Assembly (NCBI RefSeq): GCF_000744105.1
Contig: NZ_JQLH01000001.1
Location: 3,694,501 to 3,758,500, forward strand
From: Maribacter forsetii DSM 18668
GTDB taxonomy: Bacteria; Bacteroidota; Bacteroidia; Flavobacteriales; Flavobacteriaceae
Length of the DNA stretch: 64,000 nt
Direction of reading: 5' to 3'
Under the pieces are notes generated by a model. The model had not been told where the DNA came from and did no database searches. It saw only the letters and a program-made list of their open reading frames with translations. The position numbers and the translations under genes are program-made. Positions 7,193 to 15,636 of this stretch are shown here, one piece after another; the first letter of the stretch is position 1; every line of letters starts with the position of its first letter.

Positions 7193-9283
7193 TTATGCTT
7201 CTGCCAATTCTTGTTCTCTAAACTTTGCAACCGTCTCTAAGAATACTTTCGCATCTTTGATATATGACTCAGCAAATTCTTTTGTTGGTTCGTTCTGATT
7301 CAATTGCAGTACCAATTTCTCAAATCCGCCAGCTACGGCAATTCTTCCATCGGCTACAAACTTCTCATCAAAATCTTTAATGATACTTACATGTGTATTT
7401 ACTTTCGTATTCTCTGAAGTTAACATCGCTTTCGCTGAATTCACCATTGAAGAATATGCGTGGTAGATACTTGCAGACCATTTTTCTGCATCGAACATAG
7501 CTTGAGCATTCTGTATTTTCTCTTCACTTTCAAAAAGAAGTGTAGCAATCAAGTCAATAACCACACCTGCACATTCACCTACACCAATTGCTTTTTCATA
7601 TCGTTCTGTATTTCCCCAGTCAATGAAATCTTCTGGCGTTAAATCATCTACAGATGATAATGGCGTTAGAAAATCATAGAAATACATTTGCCCTTTTTCA
7701 GCATAGTAATCCGGGAATGATAAATCGCCACCATTAGCATCGTAATCATTCAAGATTAAACGTAATGCATCAGGACCTCTTTTACTAGGCACTTTTACCA
7801 CTTTATCAGCAAAACGACCTTGACCGTTACCATCTGTGCTACCACCTAATAATACTTGTAGTGCCGGAGCAACTAATTTATCTTTCGTACGAACGGACAT
7901 TCCCTGAAAACCAATATTTGCCATATTGTGCTGTCCACATGCGTTCATACAACCACTGATTTTTATTACAACATCTTCGTTATTGATATAATCAGGATAT
8001 TCTGTTTTTATAACTCTTTCTAATTCTTCTGCAATACCTGTACTACTTGCAATACCTAAATTACAAGTATCTGTACCTGGGCAAGCTGTAATATCTAGTG
8101 CTTTATTGTAACCTGCTTCTGCAAAACCTAATTTCTTTAATTCCGTATAGAAAAATTCAACATTCTCTTCTTTTACGAAAGGAATTAAAATGTTTTGACG
8201 TAATGACAACCTTAACTCACCTGCTGCATATTTCTGCACCAAATTGGCTAATAAACGTGCCTTGTCTGTATAAAAATCACCTAGCAATACTTTAATTCCC
8301 AAAGCAACATAACCAGGTTGTTTCTGAGGAACAACGTTAGTCACTTTCCACTTTTCAAATTCCTTTGAATCTTCTATTTCAACTGCAGGAACTTTTAAAT
8401 CTGAAACTTTGGTTTTTGGATAGTCTTCTGGATTAATAGGAAATGTATCAAAAGGCACAGCCGTTTTCTCAGCAGCCAATAATTCTTTGAATCCGTCAAG
8501 ACCTAAATCTTTCAACAAAAATTTCATTCTTGCCTTTGCTCTACTCTTACGCTCACCGTAGCGATCAAAAACACGTATTACCGTTTCCATTAACGGAATG
8601 ATCTGATCTGCAGGCAAGAAACTATATAATTCATCTGCATGTCTTGGCTGAGAACCTAATCCGCCACCTAACATCACTTTAAAACCGACTTCTCCATTTT
8701 CAATTTTGGCGATAAAACCTAAATCGTGCATGTATGATAGTCCTGTATCAGCATCACTTGCCGAGAAAGAAACTTTGAACTTACGTCCCATTTCTTGACT
8801 TATAGGGTTTCTAAGGAAATACTGAAATAATGCATGTGCATATGGCGAAACATCAAAAGGCTCATCTACATCAATACCAGCCGTTTCACTTGCCGTTACA
8901 TTCCGTACGGTGTTACCACAAGCTTCTCTTAATGTAATATCGTCTTTCTCCAATTCTGACCATAACTCTGGAGTTCTGTTCAAATCAACATAGTGAATCT
9001 GAATATCTTGACGCGTTGTAATATGTAATCTACCCGTAGAATATTCATCGGACACATCGCAAATACGTAGTAATTGCTGAGAAGTCACCTTACCATATGG
9101 CAATTTTATACGAATCATTTGAACGCCTTCTTGACGCTGACCATATACACCACGAGCTAAACGCAGGCTTCTAAATTTCTCTTCATCTAATTTGCCGCCA
9201 TGGAACTCATGAATCTTGCGCTCCAATTCTAAAATATCATTCGCAACTACTTGATTCTCTATTTCTGTTCTAAAACTCTGCAT
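7193..9283 (-). CDS. Siroheme sulfite (nitrite/sulfite-type) reductase with C-terminal HEPN-like domain
   Basis: The 696-residue protein (from the Met at 9281-9283) has duplicated ferredoxin-like and siroheme/4Fe-4S modules. The cluster ligands are visible in TACPGTDTCNLGIA and KISGCMNACGQH. The last ~130 residues (from about 565: ASIYHAYSSMVNSAKAML...FAESYIKDAKVFLETV) are an all-helical HEPN-like domain not found in classical CysI. It reduces sulfite to sulfide with six electrons, most likely from ferredoxin. I rejected a start 39 bases further upstream because those codons (FLPFGEVRRG) are the translation of a non-coding hairpin repeat. It sits between cysN and cobA in the sulfate operon. 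Confidence 0.9.
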   Translation of the reverse strand: MQSFRTEIENQVVANDILELERKIHEFHGGKLDEEKFRSLRLARGVYGQRQEGVQMIRIKLPYGKVTSQQLLRICDVSDEYSTGRLHITTRQDIQIHYVDLNRTPELWSELEKDDITLREACGNTVRNVTASETAGIDVDEPFDVSPYAHALFQYFLRNPISQEMGRKFKVSFSASDADTGLSYMHDLGFIAKIENGEVGFKVMLGGGLGSQPRHADELYSFLPADQIIPLMETVIRVFDRYGERKSRAKARMKFLLKDLGLDGFKELLAAEKTAVPFDTFPINPEDYPKTKVSDLKVPAVEIEDSKEFEKWKVTNVVPQKQPGYVALGIKVLLGDFYTDKARLLANLVQKYAAGELRLSLRQNILIPFVKEENVEFFYTELKKLGFAEAGYNKALDITACPGTDTCNLGIASSTGIAEELERVIKTEYPDYINNEDVVIKISGCMNACGQHNMANIGFQGMSVRTKDKLVAPALQVLLGGSTDGNGQGRFADKVVKVPSKRGPDALRLILNDYDANGGDLSFPDYYAEKGQMYFYDFLTPLSSVDDLTPEDFIDWGNTERYEKAIGVGECAGVVIDLIATLLFESEEKIQNAQAMFDAEKWSASIYHAYSSMVNSAKAMLTSENTKVNTHVSIIKDFDEKFVADGRIAVAGGFEKLVLQLNQNEPTKEFAESYIKDAKVFLETVAKFREQELAEA

Positions 9284-9300
9284 ATTGTGGCCCCTCCTAA

Positions 9301-9317
9301 CCTCCCCAAAAGGGAGG
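9301..9317 (-). repeat. GC-rich hairpin repeat (CCTCCC/GGGAGG)
   Basis: CCTCCC (9301-9306) and GGGAGG (9312-9317) pair across CAAAA, in a setting of GGCCCCTCCTAA, just upstream of the sulfite reductase start. A related element, CCCCTT...AAGGGG, lies after nupC at 47450..47470. Both look like one dispersed hairpin family placed at gene borders. On the minus strand this one could pause or attenuate transcription between cysN and the reductase. Confidence 0.55.
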
Positions 9318-9430
9318 AACACTTACTCGGGTTAAACAAGCGTTATTATTAATTTATCACTTTACTATTCCTATAGACTTACTATACTAATTAAAATATA
9401 ATGTCTAGTTTGAATTCCCCTAAAGGGCTT

Positions 9431-10678
9431 TTACTGTATAAAACCAGCCCCTACGGTACTATTGGATTTTGTATCTATTAAGATGAACGACCCGTTAGTT
9501 CTATGATCTTTAAATTGATCGTAGAAAATTGGCTTATTTAAACGAAAACTTACCTGGGCAATATCATTCATACCTAATGAATCTGTTTCTGTATCGATAC
9601 CCGAATAATCAGGAGCAATTTTATGATGTACCTGCTCCACTTTCGCCAATACTTTATTGACACCGTGTTGAACAACATATTTGTTTCCTGCGGCTAACGG
9701 TAACGAATCCATCCAAGATATTGTAGCAGTAAATTGCTTATCAACCGTTGGTAAATCCCCAGCTTTCACTAACATATCTCCACGACTCAAGTTGATTTCA
9801 TCTTCTAAAGTAATCGTTACCGATGAACGTCTAGAAGCAGTATTATACTTCTTGTCATGAAAATAGATTTCTTTTATTTTAGAACGCGTTTGTGAAGGAA
9901 GTGCTACCACTTCATCACCTACACTTAACTCGCCACCATAAACCTTACCGGCAAATCCTCTAAAATCATGATGCTCATCTGTCTTCGGACGAATAACATA
10001 TTGTACTGGGAAACGAGGTGTACCTGCATTGAAAATATCTTTTCTATCCAAAGCCTCAAAATGCTCTAACAAAGTAGGACCGGTATACCAAGGTGTCTTA
10101 TCTGTTTTATTTACTACATTATCACCTTTCAATGCACTTACCGGAATGAAGGTTATCTTCTGATCTTGGTAATCTCTTTTCGCCATCAATTCTTCAAAAT
10201 CAGCTTTGATAGCATTGTAAGTTTCCTCAGAATAATCTACCAAATCCATTTTATTAATAGCCACCACTACATCTTTAATGCGTAATAAGTTATTGATAAA
10301 AAAGTGTCTGTTCGTTTGCTCGATAACACCCTTACGTGCATCAATCAATATAATCGCTGCTTGTGAAGTAGATGCTCCTGTAACCATGTTACGGGTATAT
10401 TCTACGTGACCGGGAGTATCTGCAATAATGTAACTTTTCTTTGCTGTAGAGAAATAGATATGGGCAACATCTATAGTAATACCCTGTTCGCGTTCTGCTA
10501 CCAAACCATCTGTAGCCAAAGAGAAATCTAAATAATCGTATCCCTTTTGCTTACTAGTCTTTTCTATTGCTTCTAACTTATCGCTGGTCAAAGATTTTGT
10601 ATCGTAAAGCATTCTCCCTATCAAGGTACTTTTACCATCATCTACACTACCTGCCGTTGCTATTTTTAGTACTTCCAT
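9431..10678 (-). CDS. cysN: Sulfate adenylyltransferase subunit 1 (GTPase)
   Basis: The 415-residue product is an EF-Tu-like GTPase: G1 GSVDDGKSTLIGRML, the G3 segment DTPGHVEYTRNM, G4 NKMD and the second beta-barrel domain (FRGFAGKVYGG). It couples GTP hydrolysis to formation of adenosine 5'-phosphosulfate by CysD, encoded upstream. The protein ends after the translation-factor domains, so it is not the CysNC fusion and brings no APS kinase. That matters for the choice of CysH substrate. Confidence 0.96.
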   Translation of the reverse strand: MEVLKIATAGSVDDGKSTLIGRMLYDTKSLTSDKLEAIEKTSKQKGYDYLDFSLATDGLVAEREQGITIDVAHIYFSTAKKSYIIADTPGHVEYTRNMVTGASTSQAAIILIDARKGVIEQTNRHFFINNLLRIKDVVVAINKMDLVDYSEETYNAIKADFEELMAKRDYQDQKITFIPVSALKGDNVVNKTDKTPWYTGPTLLEHFEALDRKDIFNAGTPRFPVQYVIRPKTDEHHDFRGFAGKVYGGELSVGDEVVALPSQTRSKIKEIYFHDKKYNTASRRSSVTITLEDEINLSRGDMLVKAGDLPTVDKQFTATISWMDSLPLAAGNKYVVQHGVNKVLAKVEQVHHKIAPDYSGIDTETDSLGMNDIAQVSFRLNKPIFYDQFKDHRTNGSFILIDTKSNSTVGAGFIQ

Positions 10679-10687
10679 TCTTATGCT

Positions 10688-10780
10688 GTTAGCCCTTAGC
10701 TTTTAGCTTTGGACTTTTAATATTATTGTTATTGCTAGCAGGTAATTATTAAACTGCCTACTGCTACTGAATACTGCTTT
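10688..10780. repeat. Two period-7 arrays filling the cysD-cysN gap
   Basis: On the plus strand 10688-10715 reads GTTAGCC, CTTAGCT, TTTAGCT, TTGGACT, and 10754-10780 reads CTGCCTA, CTGCTA (one base short), CTGAATA, CTGCTTT. Together they make up most of the cysD-cysN gap. The unit sequence differs from the CAAC arrays near metH but the period is the same. Confidence 0.6.
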
Positions 10781-11731
10781 CTAGAAGTACCCTTGTTGTT
10801 TTCTTTTCTCCATCGCTGCTTCTGAACGCTTATCGTCTATACGCGCACCACGCTCTGAAATAGATGAATCTCTAATTTCCTCTACTACCTTATCTATAGA
10901 TTCCGCATCTGAAAGTACGGCTGCTGTACAAGACATATCACCTACTGTACGGAAACGAACCAATCTTTCTTCTACAACCTCATCTTCTTCTCTAAATACA
11001 ATACCATCTTCTGCAGACCATATCATACCATCTCTTAAAAACGTCTTACGCTTATGTGCGAAATAGATTGAAGGAATTTCAATTTGCTCTTCTTTGATAT
11101 AAGACCACACATCTAATTCTGTCCAGTTAGATATAGGAAAAACTCTTACATTCTGACCCAATTCTATTTGTCCGTTTAACATATCGAACAACTCTGGGCG
11201 TTGGTTACGCTCATCCCACTGTCCGAAATCATCACGAACAGAAAAAATACGTTCTTTAGCACGAGCCTTTTCTTCATCTCTACGCGCACCACCGATACAA
11301 GCATCGAACTTAAATTCTTCAATCGCATCTAATAATGTCGTAGTCTGAAGACTATTTCTACTTGAGTATCTACCTGACTCTTCTTTAACCTTACCTTGAT
11401 CGATTGAATCCTGAACATTACGCACAATTAACTCTAACCCTAACTCCTTAACCAATCTATCTCTAAATTCGATAGTTTCAGGAAAGTTATGACCCGTGTC
11501 TATATGCATTAATGGGAAAGGAATTTTCGATGGCCAAAATGCTTTTTGCGCCAAACGAACCAGTGTAATAGAATCTTTTCCTCCTGAGAATAAAAGAACC
11601 GGCTTCTCAAACTGAGCGGCAACCTCCCTAATGATATAAATTGCCTCATTCTCAAGTGCATTTATATGGGCAGTATCTTTTAAAAGTTCTTGGGAAGGCG
11701 TTACTTCCAATTCCGTACTTGTATTACTCAT
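10781..11731 (-). CDS. cysD: Sulfate adenylyltransferase subunit 2
   Basis: The 316-residue protein is an adenine-nucleotide alpha hydrolase-fold enzyme with the PP-loop VLLFSGGKDSITL, HIDTGHNFPETIEFRD, the GGARRDEEKARAKERIFS segment and a C-terminal SERGARIDD...MEKRKQQGYF. It joins sulfate to ATP as APS with CysN. I place the start at the Met of MSNTSTELEV. A longer frame adds 14 residues (KNKIIYLRK) in an AT-rich stretch with no family support. It lies between cysH and cysN, 48 bases downstream of the cysH stop. Confidence 0.95.
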   Translation of the reverse strand: MSNTSTELEVTPSQELLKDTAHINALENEAIYIIREVAAQFEKPVLLFSGGKDSITLVRLAQKAFWPSKIPFPLMHIDTGHNFPETIEFRDRLVKELGLELIVRNVQDSIDQGKVKEESGRYSSRNSLQTTTLLDAIEEFKFDACIGGARRDEEKARAKERIFSVRDDFGQWDERNQRPELFDMLNGQIELGQNVRVFPISNWTELDVWSYIKEEQIEIPSIYFAHKRKTFLRDGMIWSAEDGIVFREEDEVVEERLVRFRTVGDMSCTAAVLSDAESIDKVVEEIRDSSISERGARIDDKRSEAAMEKRKQQGYF

Positions 11732-11779
11732 TCTATATTTTCTTAGATAAATTATCTTATTCTTTTCTACCACCTTAGA

Positions 11780-12403
11780 TTAACTATGCAATCCGCATTC
11801 TCTGTTCTCCAACACCTTGGTCGGGTCAAAATAGTTATGCTCGTTAGGAAGATTATATTTTCTTAAATAGGCATCTAATTGTGTATCGTTCCAGTGGTAA
11901 AACGGACTCACCTTCAACACTCCGTCTTTGCTTAGACTTAAAATATCCAAACTGTCGCGGTGTGCGGTCTGCCCTTTTCTCAAATTCGTGAACCACACAT
12001 CTGGCTTGAATTCTGCCATGGCTCTTTTAAAAGGCTCCAACTTTACTTGTTCAGTAAACTCGGCATGTCTAGGGTCATCAATTTGTGGAATACCCATTAC
12101 AGCATCTCTATGTGCAGTGGTTTGTTTTGGCACAAACAATTTTACGTTCAAACTCAACTTGCCGATTATTTCATCTGCATGCTTATATGTTTTTGGAGTG
12201 TTATAACCCGTATCGCACCAAACTACTGGAATATCTTTTTTTACACCAGATACCGCATGTAAAATAGCTACTTCATATGGTCTGAAGTTTGTTGTTACTA
12301 CAGGCGTTTCTGCATGCTTTACTGCCCAAGAAATAATTTCTTCTGGCGGTATACCTTTAAATTGAATGTTCAACTTCTGAACTTGTGCTTCTGTCAATGC
12401 CAT
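11780..12403 (-). CDS. cysH: Phosphoadenylyl- or adenylyl-sulfate reductase
   Basis: The 207-residue protein has the PAPS-reductase fold: VVTTNFRPYEVAILHAV, VVWCDTGYNTPKTY, TNLRKGQTAHRDSL and the catalytic C-terminal ECGLHS, which forms the thiosulfonate intermediate. The paired CC...CxxC cysteines that ligate 4Fe-4S in bacterial APS reductases are absent; the only cysteines are in VVWCDTG and ECGLHS. By motif it is PAPS-type, yet no APS kinase is seen in the window and CysN is not fused to one. Either cysC lies elsewhere or this is an iron-sulfur-free APS reductase. It stands second in the operon, after DUF2061. Confidence 0.93.
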   Translation of the reverse strand: MALTEAQVQKLNIQFKGIPPEEIISWAVKHAETPVVTTNFRPYEVAILHAVSGVKKDIPVVWCDTGYNTPKTYKHADEIIGKLSLNVKLFVPKQTTAHRDAVMGIPQIDDPRHAEFTEQVKLEPFKRAMAEFKPDVWFTNLRKGQTAHRDSLDILSLSKDGVLKVSPFYHWNDTQLDAYLRKYNLPNEHNYFDPTKVLENRECGLHS

Positions 12404-12417
12404 AATACTATTCTTTA

Positions 12418-12681
12418 TTATTTACCCCACTTTACTAAATTCCAAAAACGCTCGTGAAAGAAATACAATATCATTTTTGTTACGAAATCTATAGAGGCTA
12501 TTGATGCTGCTACTGAAAACTCACCTGTAAGTATATAAGATATAATCAGCGTATCTACTGTTCCTATTACTCTCCAACTAAAAGCCTTGGCTATACTACG
12601 AATTGGTTTTTCAGATGTTTTATCATCTTGATACGTAGTTTTGTTTTCTTTTTTATTTAATATAAGTTGATCTGCAATCAT
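12418..12681 (-). CDS. DUF2061 small membrane protein
   Basis: The 87-residue product contains the DUF2061 core AKAFSWRVIGTVDTLIISYILTG, the SIASIDFVTKMILYFFHERFWN segment and a short basic end (VKWGK), with two predicted membrane helices. Its function is unknown. It is first in the sulfate-assimilation operon, 14 bases before cysH, and genes of this family often accompany cysDN, so a part in sulfate uptake or membrane support is an inference from context. Confidence 0.9.
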   Translation of the reverse strand: MIADQLILNKKENKTTYQDDKTSEKPIRSIAKAFSWRVIGTVDTLIISYILTGEFSVAASIASIDFVTKMILYFFHERFWNLVKWGK

Positions 12682-12699
12682 CTTTTACTCAATTTTTAT

Positions 12700-12732
12700 T
12701 ACCCTACTAATTTAATAGAGTTTTCAAAAATA
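12700..12732 (-). promoter_or_regulatory. Candidate promoter -7 box and operator of the sulfate operon
   Basis: The minus strand has TATTTTTG (12725-12732), a perfect match to the Bacteroidota -7 consensus TAnnTTTG. Immediately downstream, over the expected transcription start, lies the imperfect palindrome CTATTAAATTAGTAGGGTA (12700-12718). A similar box, CTACTAAATCTATAGGGTA, is at 12779..12797. A repressor bound at the first box would block initiation. The Rrf2 regulator encoded next to it is the obvious candidate. No convincing -33 element was found. Confidence 0.5.
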
Positions 12733-12778
12733 GTATTATTTTCCAATGTAGTCGCCCTAATCTCAGATAAATTTCATT

Positions 12779-12800
12779 TACCCTATAGATTTAGTAGATT
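12779..12800 (-). promoter_or_regulatory. Second candidate Rrf2-type operator box
   Basis: CTACTAAATCTATAGGGTA on the minus strand repeats the pattern CTAyTAAAT...AGGGTA of the box at 12700..12718, 79 bases upstream of it. Two copies in one short promoter region suggest a specific binding site. Confidence 0.45.
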
Positions 12801-12881
12801 ATTAACAAAAGCGCATGAAAAATTAATATTTCGCAACAAACTGAAGCATCGCGAATTGCAGAATGAAATAAAAATATGATT

Positions 12882-13292
12882 TTATGAGATGATGTCTTTC
12901 AGTGTATTATTACGGTATACATCTAAGGCACTATCACGCACTTGCAGCATTAGTTTATGAACGGAACAAGTGTTTTCGTCGGGACAATCATCACAGGTTT
13001 CATAAAAATTTAGGCTTACACACGGTACCATGGCAATTGGACCTTCTAAAACTCTCATAACATCCGTCATCGAAATTTCCTCAGGTGTTCTTAACAAATA
13101 GTAACCGCCACCTTTACCTTTTTTTGAACCTAAGAATCCTGTTTTTCTTAAGCTAAGAAGTATACTCTCCAAGAATTTTTGGGAGATGTTCTCCTTTTCG
13201 GCTATTTCTGATATTTGAACTGGTTTCTTATCTGGCTGTGCCGCTAAGTAGGCTAGCGCTTTTAAACCATATTTTGTCTTTTTCGAGAGCAT
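12882..13292 (-). CDS. Rrf2-family transcriptional regulator, cysteine-rich
   Basis: The 136-residue protein (start at MLSKKTKYGLKAL) has the Rrf2 winged helix: QISEIAEKENISQKFLESILLSLRKTGFLGSKKGKGGGYYL. A cysteine cluster follows, at residues 91, 100, 103 and 109 (PCVSL...TCDDCPDENTC) with His112, resembling the IscR-type iron-sulfur ligand region. Its position directly upstream of the cys operon suggests a CymR/IscR-like sensor of sulfur or iron-sulfur status that represses sulfate assimilation. An upstream in-frame start adding 25 hydrophobic residues is not supported by the family. Confidence 0.92.
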   Translation of the reverse strand: MLSKKTKYGLKALAYLAAQPDKKPVQISEIAEKENISQKFLESILLSLRKTGFLGSKKGKGGGYYLLRTPEEISMTDVMRVLEGPIAMVPCVSLNFYETCDDCPDENTCSVHKLMLQVRDSALDVYRNNTLKDIIS

Positions 13293-13384
13293 AATGCTAA
13301 GATAGCCAAATAATAAAAATATCAGCAAAATACTTGAGCACACCATTTTTACGTTATAAGTTTCCAAATCAATTCTACCTACTT

Positions 13385-13915
13385 ATGAAAAAAGTATTCT
13401 TATTATCGCTTATTGGCGTATTTGCATTAGTTTTTACATCTTGTTCAGATGACGACAGCGTTGGCGTTTCCAACGCAAGTGAATCACAAATTATAGGTAC
13501 ATGGAACCTTACCGCTCTTGAAACAAGAGATGGCAGGTCTGATACTAATTTTGATGGAACATCAATACCCACTACGTTTACAGCTGTTGGTAAAGATTTT
13601 GATACTGTTATTATTTTTTCTGAAGAACCACAAACTGTAACGAGTGAAGGATCATATACAACGGTGACAACCACTACTGTTATGGGTGAAACCTCAACAG
13701 AAGAAGAAACCGGCGAAGACTTTTTCGAAAGTAATGAATGGAGATTGGACGGAAGCATCCTTTATTTTGGCTCTGGCGAAGAAGAAATTGGTTTTACGAT
13801 TACAGAATTAACAGATTCTCAAATGTCATTACGATATGAGTTAGATGAAACTGTAGATTTTTCAGGGTTCGAAACTAGTATTAGTGCGACCTACAATATG
13901 ACTTTAAGTAAATAA
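13385..13915 (+). CDS. Lipocalin-like lipoprotein
   Basis: The 176-residue protein starts MKKVFLLSLIGVFALVFTSC, a lipoprotein signal peptide with the modified Cys followed by SDDDS, which in Bacteroidota often favours surface export. The rest (SQIIGTWNLTALETRDGR... and the SNEWRLDGSILYFGSG segment) has the IIGTW...L pattern of lipocalin-like DUF proteins and a Thr/Glu-rich middle. It is the only plus-strand gene in the first 32 kb, lying between two sulfur operons and sharing a bidirectional terminator with the next gene. Function unknown. Confidence 0.85.
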   Translation: MKKVFLLSLIGVFALVFTSCSDDDSVGVSNASESQIIGTWNLTALETRDGRSDTNFDGTSIPTTFTAVGKDFDTVIIFSEEPQTVTSEGSYTTVTTTTVMGETSTEEETGEDFFESNEWRLDGSILYFGSGEEEIGFTITELTDSQMSLRYELDETVDFSGFETSISATYNMTLSK

Positions 13916-13940
13916 ACACTTTAATTTATCATATAAAAAA

Positions 13941-13967
13941 AAGCCCGGTACATACCGGGCTTTTTTT
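13941..13967. terminator. Bidirectional terminator
   Basis: Arms AAGCCCGGTA (13941-13950) and TACCGGGCTT (13953-13962) with an A run on one side and a T run on the other serve both the lipoprotein gene and the convergent trans-sulfuration gene. Confidence 0.92.
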
Positions 13968-13985
13968 GTTTCTACTATTATTCGA

Positions 13986-15158
13986 CTATCCTAATGCCTG
14001 AGCAATATCTGCGATAATATCATCTATATGTTCTAACCCTACCGAAATACGAACTGTGCCATCCGAGATACCTACTGCAGCACGTTCTTCTACACTCAAC
14101 TTACTATGCGTTGTAGATGCCGGATGGGTAACTATAGTTCTTGAATCTCCTAAATTGGCAGATAGGGACAACAGTTTAATAGAGTCAAAGAACTCTCTAC
14201 CTGCATCTAATCCTCCCTTAACTTCAAAAGCTACTACACAACCACCTGCTTTCATTTGCTTTTTAGCTATCTCATATTTTGGATGCGATTTCAAGAACGG
14301 ATATTTCACCCAATTCACTTTATCGTTCCCCTCTAGATACTCCGCTAATTTCAATGCGTTTTCACAATGCCTATCTACTCGTATTGCCAAAGTCTCTAAA
14401 CTTTTAGACAACACCCATGCATTAAACGGTGATAAAGCGGGACCTGTAATTCTTGAAAAACGATATACCTTATCCATCAACTCCGCACTACCCACTGTAA
14501 TACCTGCTAATACTCTACCTTGACCATCCATCAGTTTTGTGCCAGAATGAATGACCAAATCTGCACCAAACTTTATGGGCTGCTGCAAATAAGGCGATGC
14601 AAAACAGTTATCGATTACAAGTATCAAATTATTCTTTTTCGCAATCTTACCCAACTCCTCTAAATCCAACACATCAACACCAGGATTCGTCGGAGTCTCT
14701 GCATAAATGATTTTTGTTTTTGGAGTAATTAGACTTTCTATTTCTTCCAATGCATCTATCTTGAAATAGGTATGGTCAATATTCCACTTTGGGAAGAAGT
14801 TCGTGAACAATGAATGTGTTGAACCAAATATACTTCTTGCCGAAAGTACATGATCACCACTATCCAATAACGCCGCCAAAGTTGAAAATACTGCCGCCAT
14901 ACCCGATGCAAACGCGAATCCGCTTTCTGCACCTTCCATTTGGCAAACCTTATCGATAAACTCAGATGAATTGGGGTTTGAGTATCTTGAATATATATTA
15001 CGATCTTTCTCTTCTGCAAACGACGCACGCATATCTTCTGCATCTTCAAACACAAAACTTGAAGTCAAGTACAACGGAACCGAATGTTCCAAGTTTTCAC
15101 TTCTTTTTAGTTGAGTACGAATCGCGTTCGTTTCAAATTTATTATTGTTCTTGTTCAT
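13986..15158 (-). CDS. Trans-sulfuration (Cys/Met metabolism) PLP enzyme
   Basis: The 390-residue protein is a fold-type I PLP enzyme of the Cys/Met metabolism family: SRYSNPNSSEF, FASGMAAVFSTLAALL, YAETPTNPGVDVLDL, the Schiff-base Lys in VIHSGTKLMDGQG and THPASTTHSKLS near the end. It could be an O-acyl-homoserine sulfhydrylase, cystathionine gamma-synthase or beta-lyase. Motifs alone do not decide. It is the last gene of the metY/metX-thrA operon, so a homoserine-ester substrate is likely, and it may overlap in function with MetY (19292..20566). Two hairpin repeats lie just before its start. Confidence 0.9.
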   Translation of the reverse strand: MNKNNNKFETNAIRTQLKRSENLEHSVPLYLTSSFVFEDAEDMRASFAEEKDRNIYSRYSNPNSSEFIDKVCQMEGAESGFAFASGMAAVFSTLAALLDSGDHVLSARSIFGSTHSLFTNFFPKWNIDHTYFKIDALEEIESLITPKTKIIYAETPTNPGVDVLDLEELGKIAKKNNLILVIDNCFASPYLQQPIKFGADLVIHSGTKLMDGQGRVLAGITVGSAELMDKVYRFSRITGPALSPFNAWVLSKSLETLAIRVDRHCENALKLAEYLEGNDKVNWVKYPFLKSHPKYEIAKKQMKAGGCVVAFEVKGGLDAGREFFDSIKLLSLSANLGDSRTIVTHPASTTHSKLSVEERAAVGISDGTVRISVGLEHIDDIIADIAQALG

Positions 15159-15170
15159 TTCTTTACTTTT

Positions 15171-15306
15171 TGGCTTAGGCTACGCTCAGCCATTTACCTT
15201 CACCTTATTTACTCTTATCCAACTTATTGGGCTTCTGCTACGCTCAGCCACCTGTCTTAAACATACTACCTTTTTTATGCTGACCGTTAAGCTCCGCCGA
15301 ATTGAC
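15171..15306 (+). repeat. Hairpin repeat cluster, left flank of GIY-YIG gene
   Basis: There are two clear copies of the CTTCGRCTACGCTCAG hairpin, at 15171-15192 (stem TGGCT/AGCCA) and 15230-15250 (GGCT/AGCC), 58 bases apart. A decayed inverted copy containing GCTCCGCCGAA lies at 15281-15306. The order direct, direct, inverted and the spacing match the cluster on the other side of the GIY-YIG gene (15637..15773), and parts of the spacers look alike by eye. Confidence 0.8.
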
Positions 15307-15309
15307 ATT

Positions 15310-15621
15310 TTACTTTTCTTTAAAATATCTATAATGTGTATCGTTTATACATTCTGCAAAACTAGGCAACTTCTCTAATTCACCATTTATTAATGCTTCT
15401 TTCTTTTCTCTTCTCCAACCTTGTATTTGCTTCTCTCTGTAAAATGCAGAATCAATTCTTAAATACTCTTCTACATAAACCAATTTCACAGGTAATCTTT
15501 TTCTTGTATGATTAGCCCCTTTACCATCTTGGTGTTCTAATAACCTTTTATCTAAGTCCTTTGTACTACCTGTATAATAACTTCCGTCTAAACATTCCAA
15601 AATATACATGAACCCTGACAT
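15310..15621 (-). CDS. GIY-YIG (URI-domain) endonuclease-like protein
   Basis: The 103-residue protein is a single GIY-YIG domain of the UvrC-Intron-type (COG2827-like) class. MYILECLDGSYYTGSTKDL supplies the YI...YYTG motif, KRLLEHQDGKGANHTRKRLP the Arg/His region, and REKQIQGWRREKKEALI the metal-binding Glu and basic helix. Single-domain members are of uncertain role and have been linked to DNA repair or to homing-like nicking. It interrupts an otherwise purely metabolic methionine operon, and palindromic-repeat clusters flank it on both sides within 16 bases. The gene and its repeats may form one unit. Confidence 0.9.
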   Translation of the reverse strand: MSGFMYILECLDGSYYTGSTKDLDKRLLEHQDGKGANHTRKRLPVKLVYVEEYLRIDSAFYREKQIQGWRREKKEALINGELEKLPSFAECINDTHYRYFKEK

Positions 15622-15636
15622 ACAATTATCATTTAT

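Noticed and set aside
9284..9322. In-frame 5' extension of the sulfite reductase
   Set aside because: It translates a GC-rich hairpin repeat (FLPFGEVRRG), so the downstream Met is taken as the start.
14056..14523. 155-codon plus-strand reading frame
   Set aside because: Antisense to the trans-sulfuration enzyme gene, with no motif.
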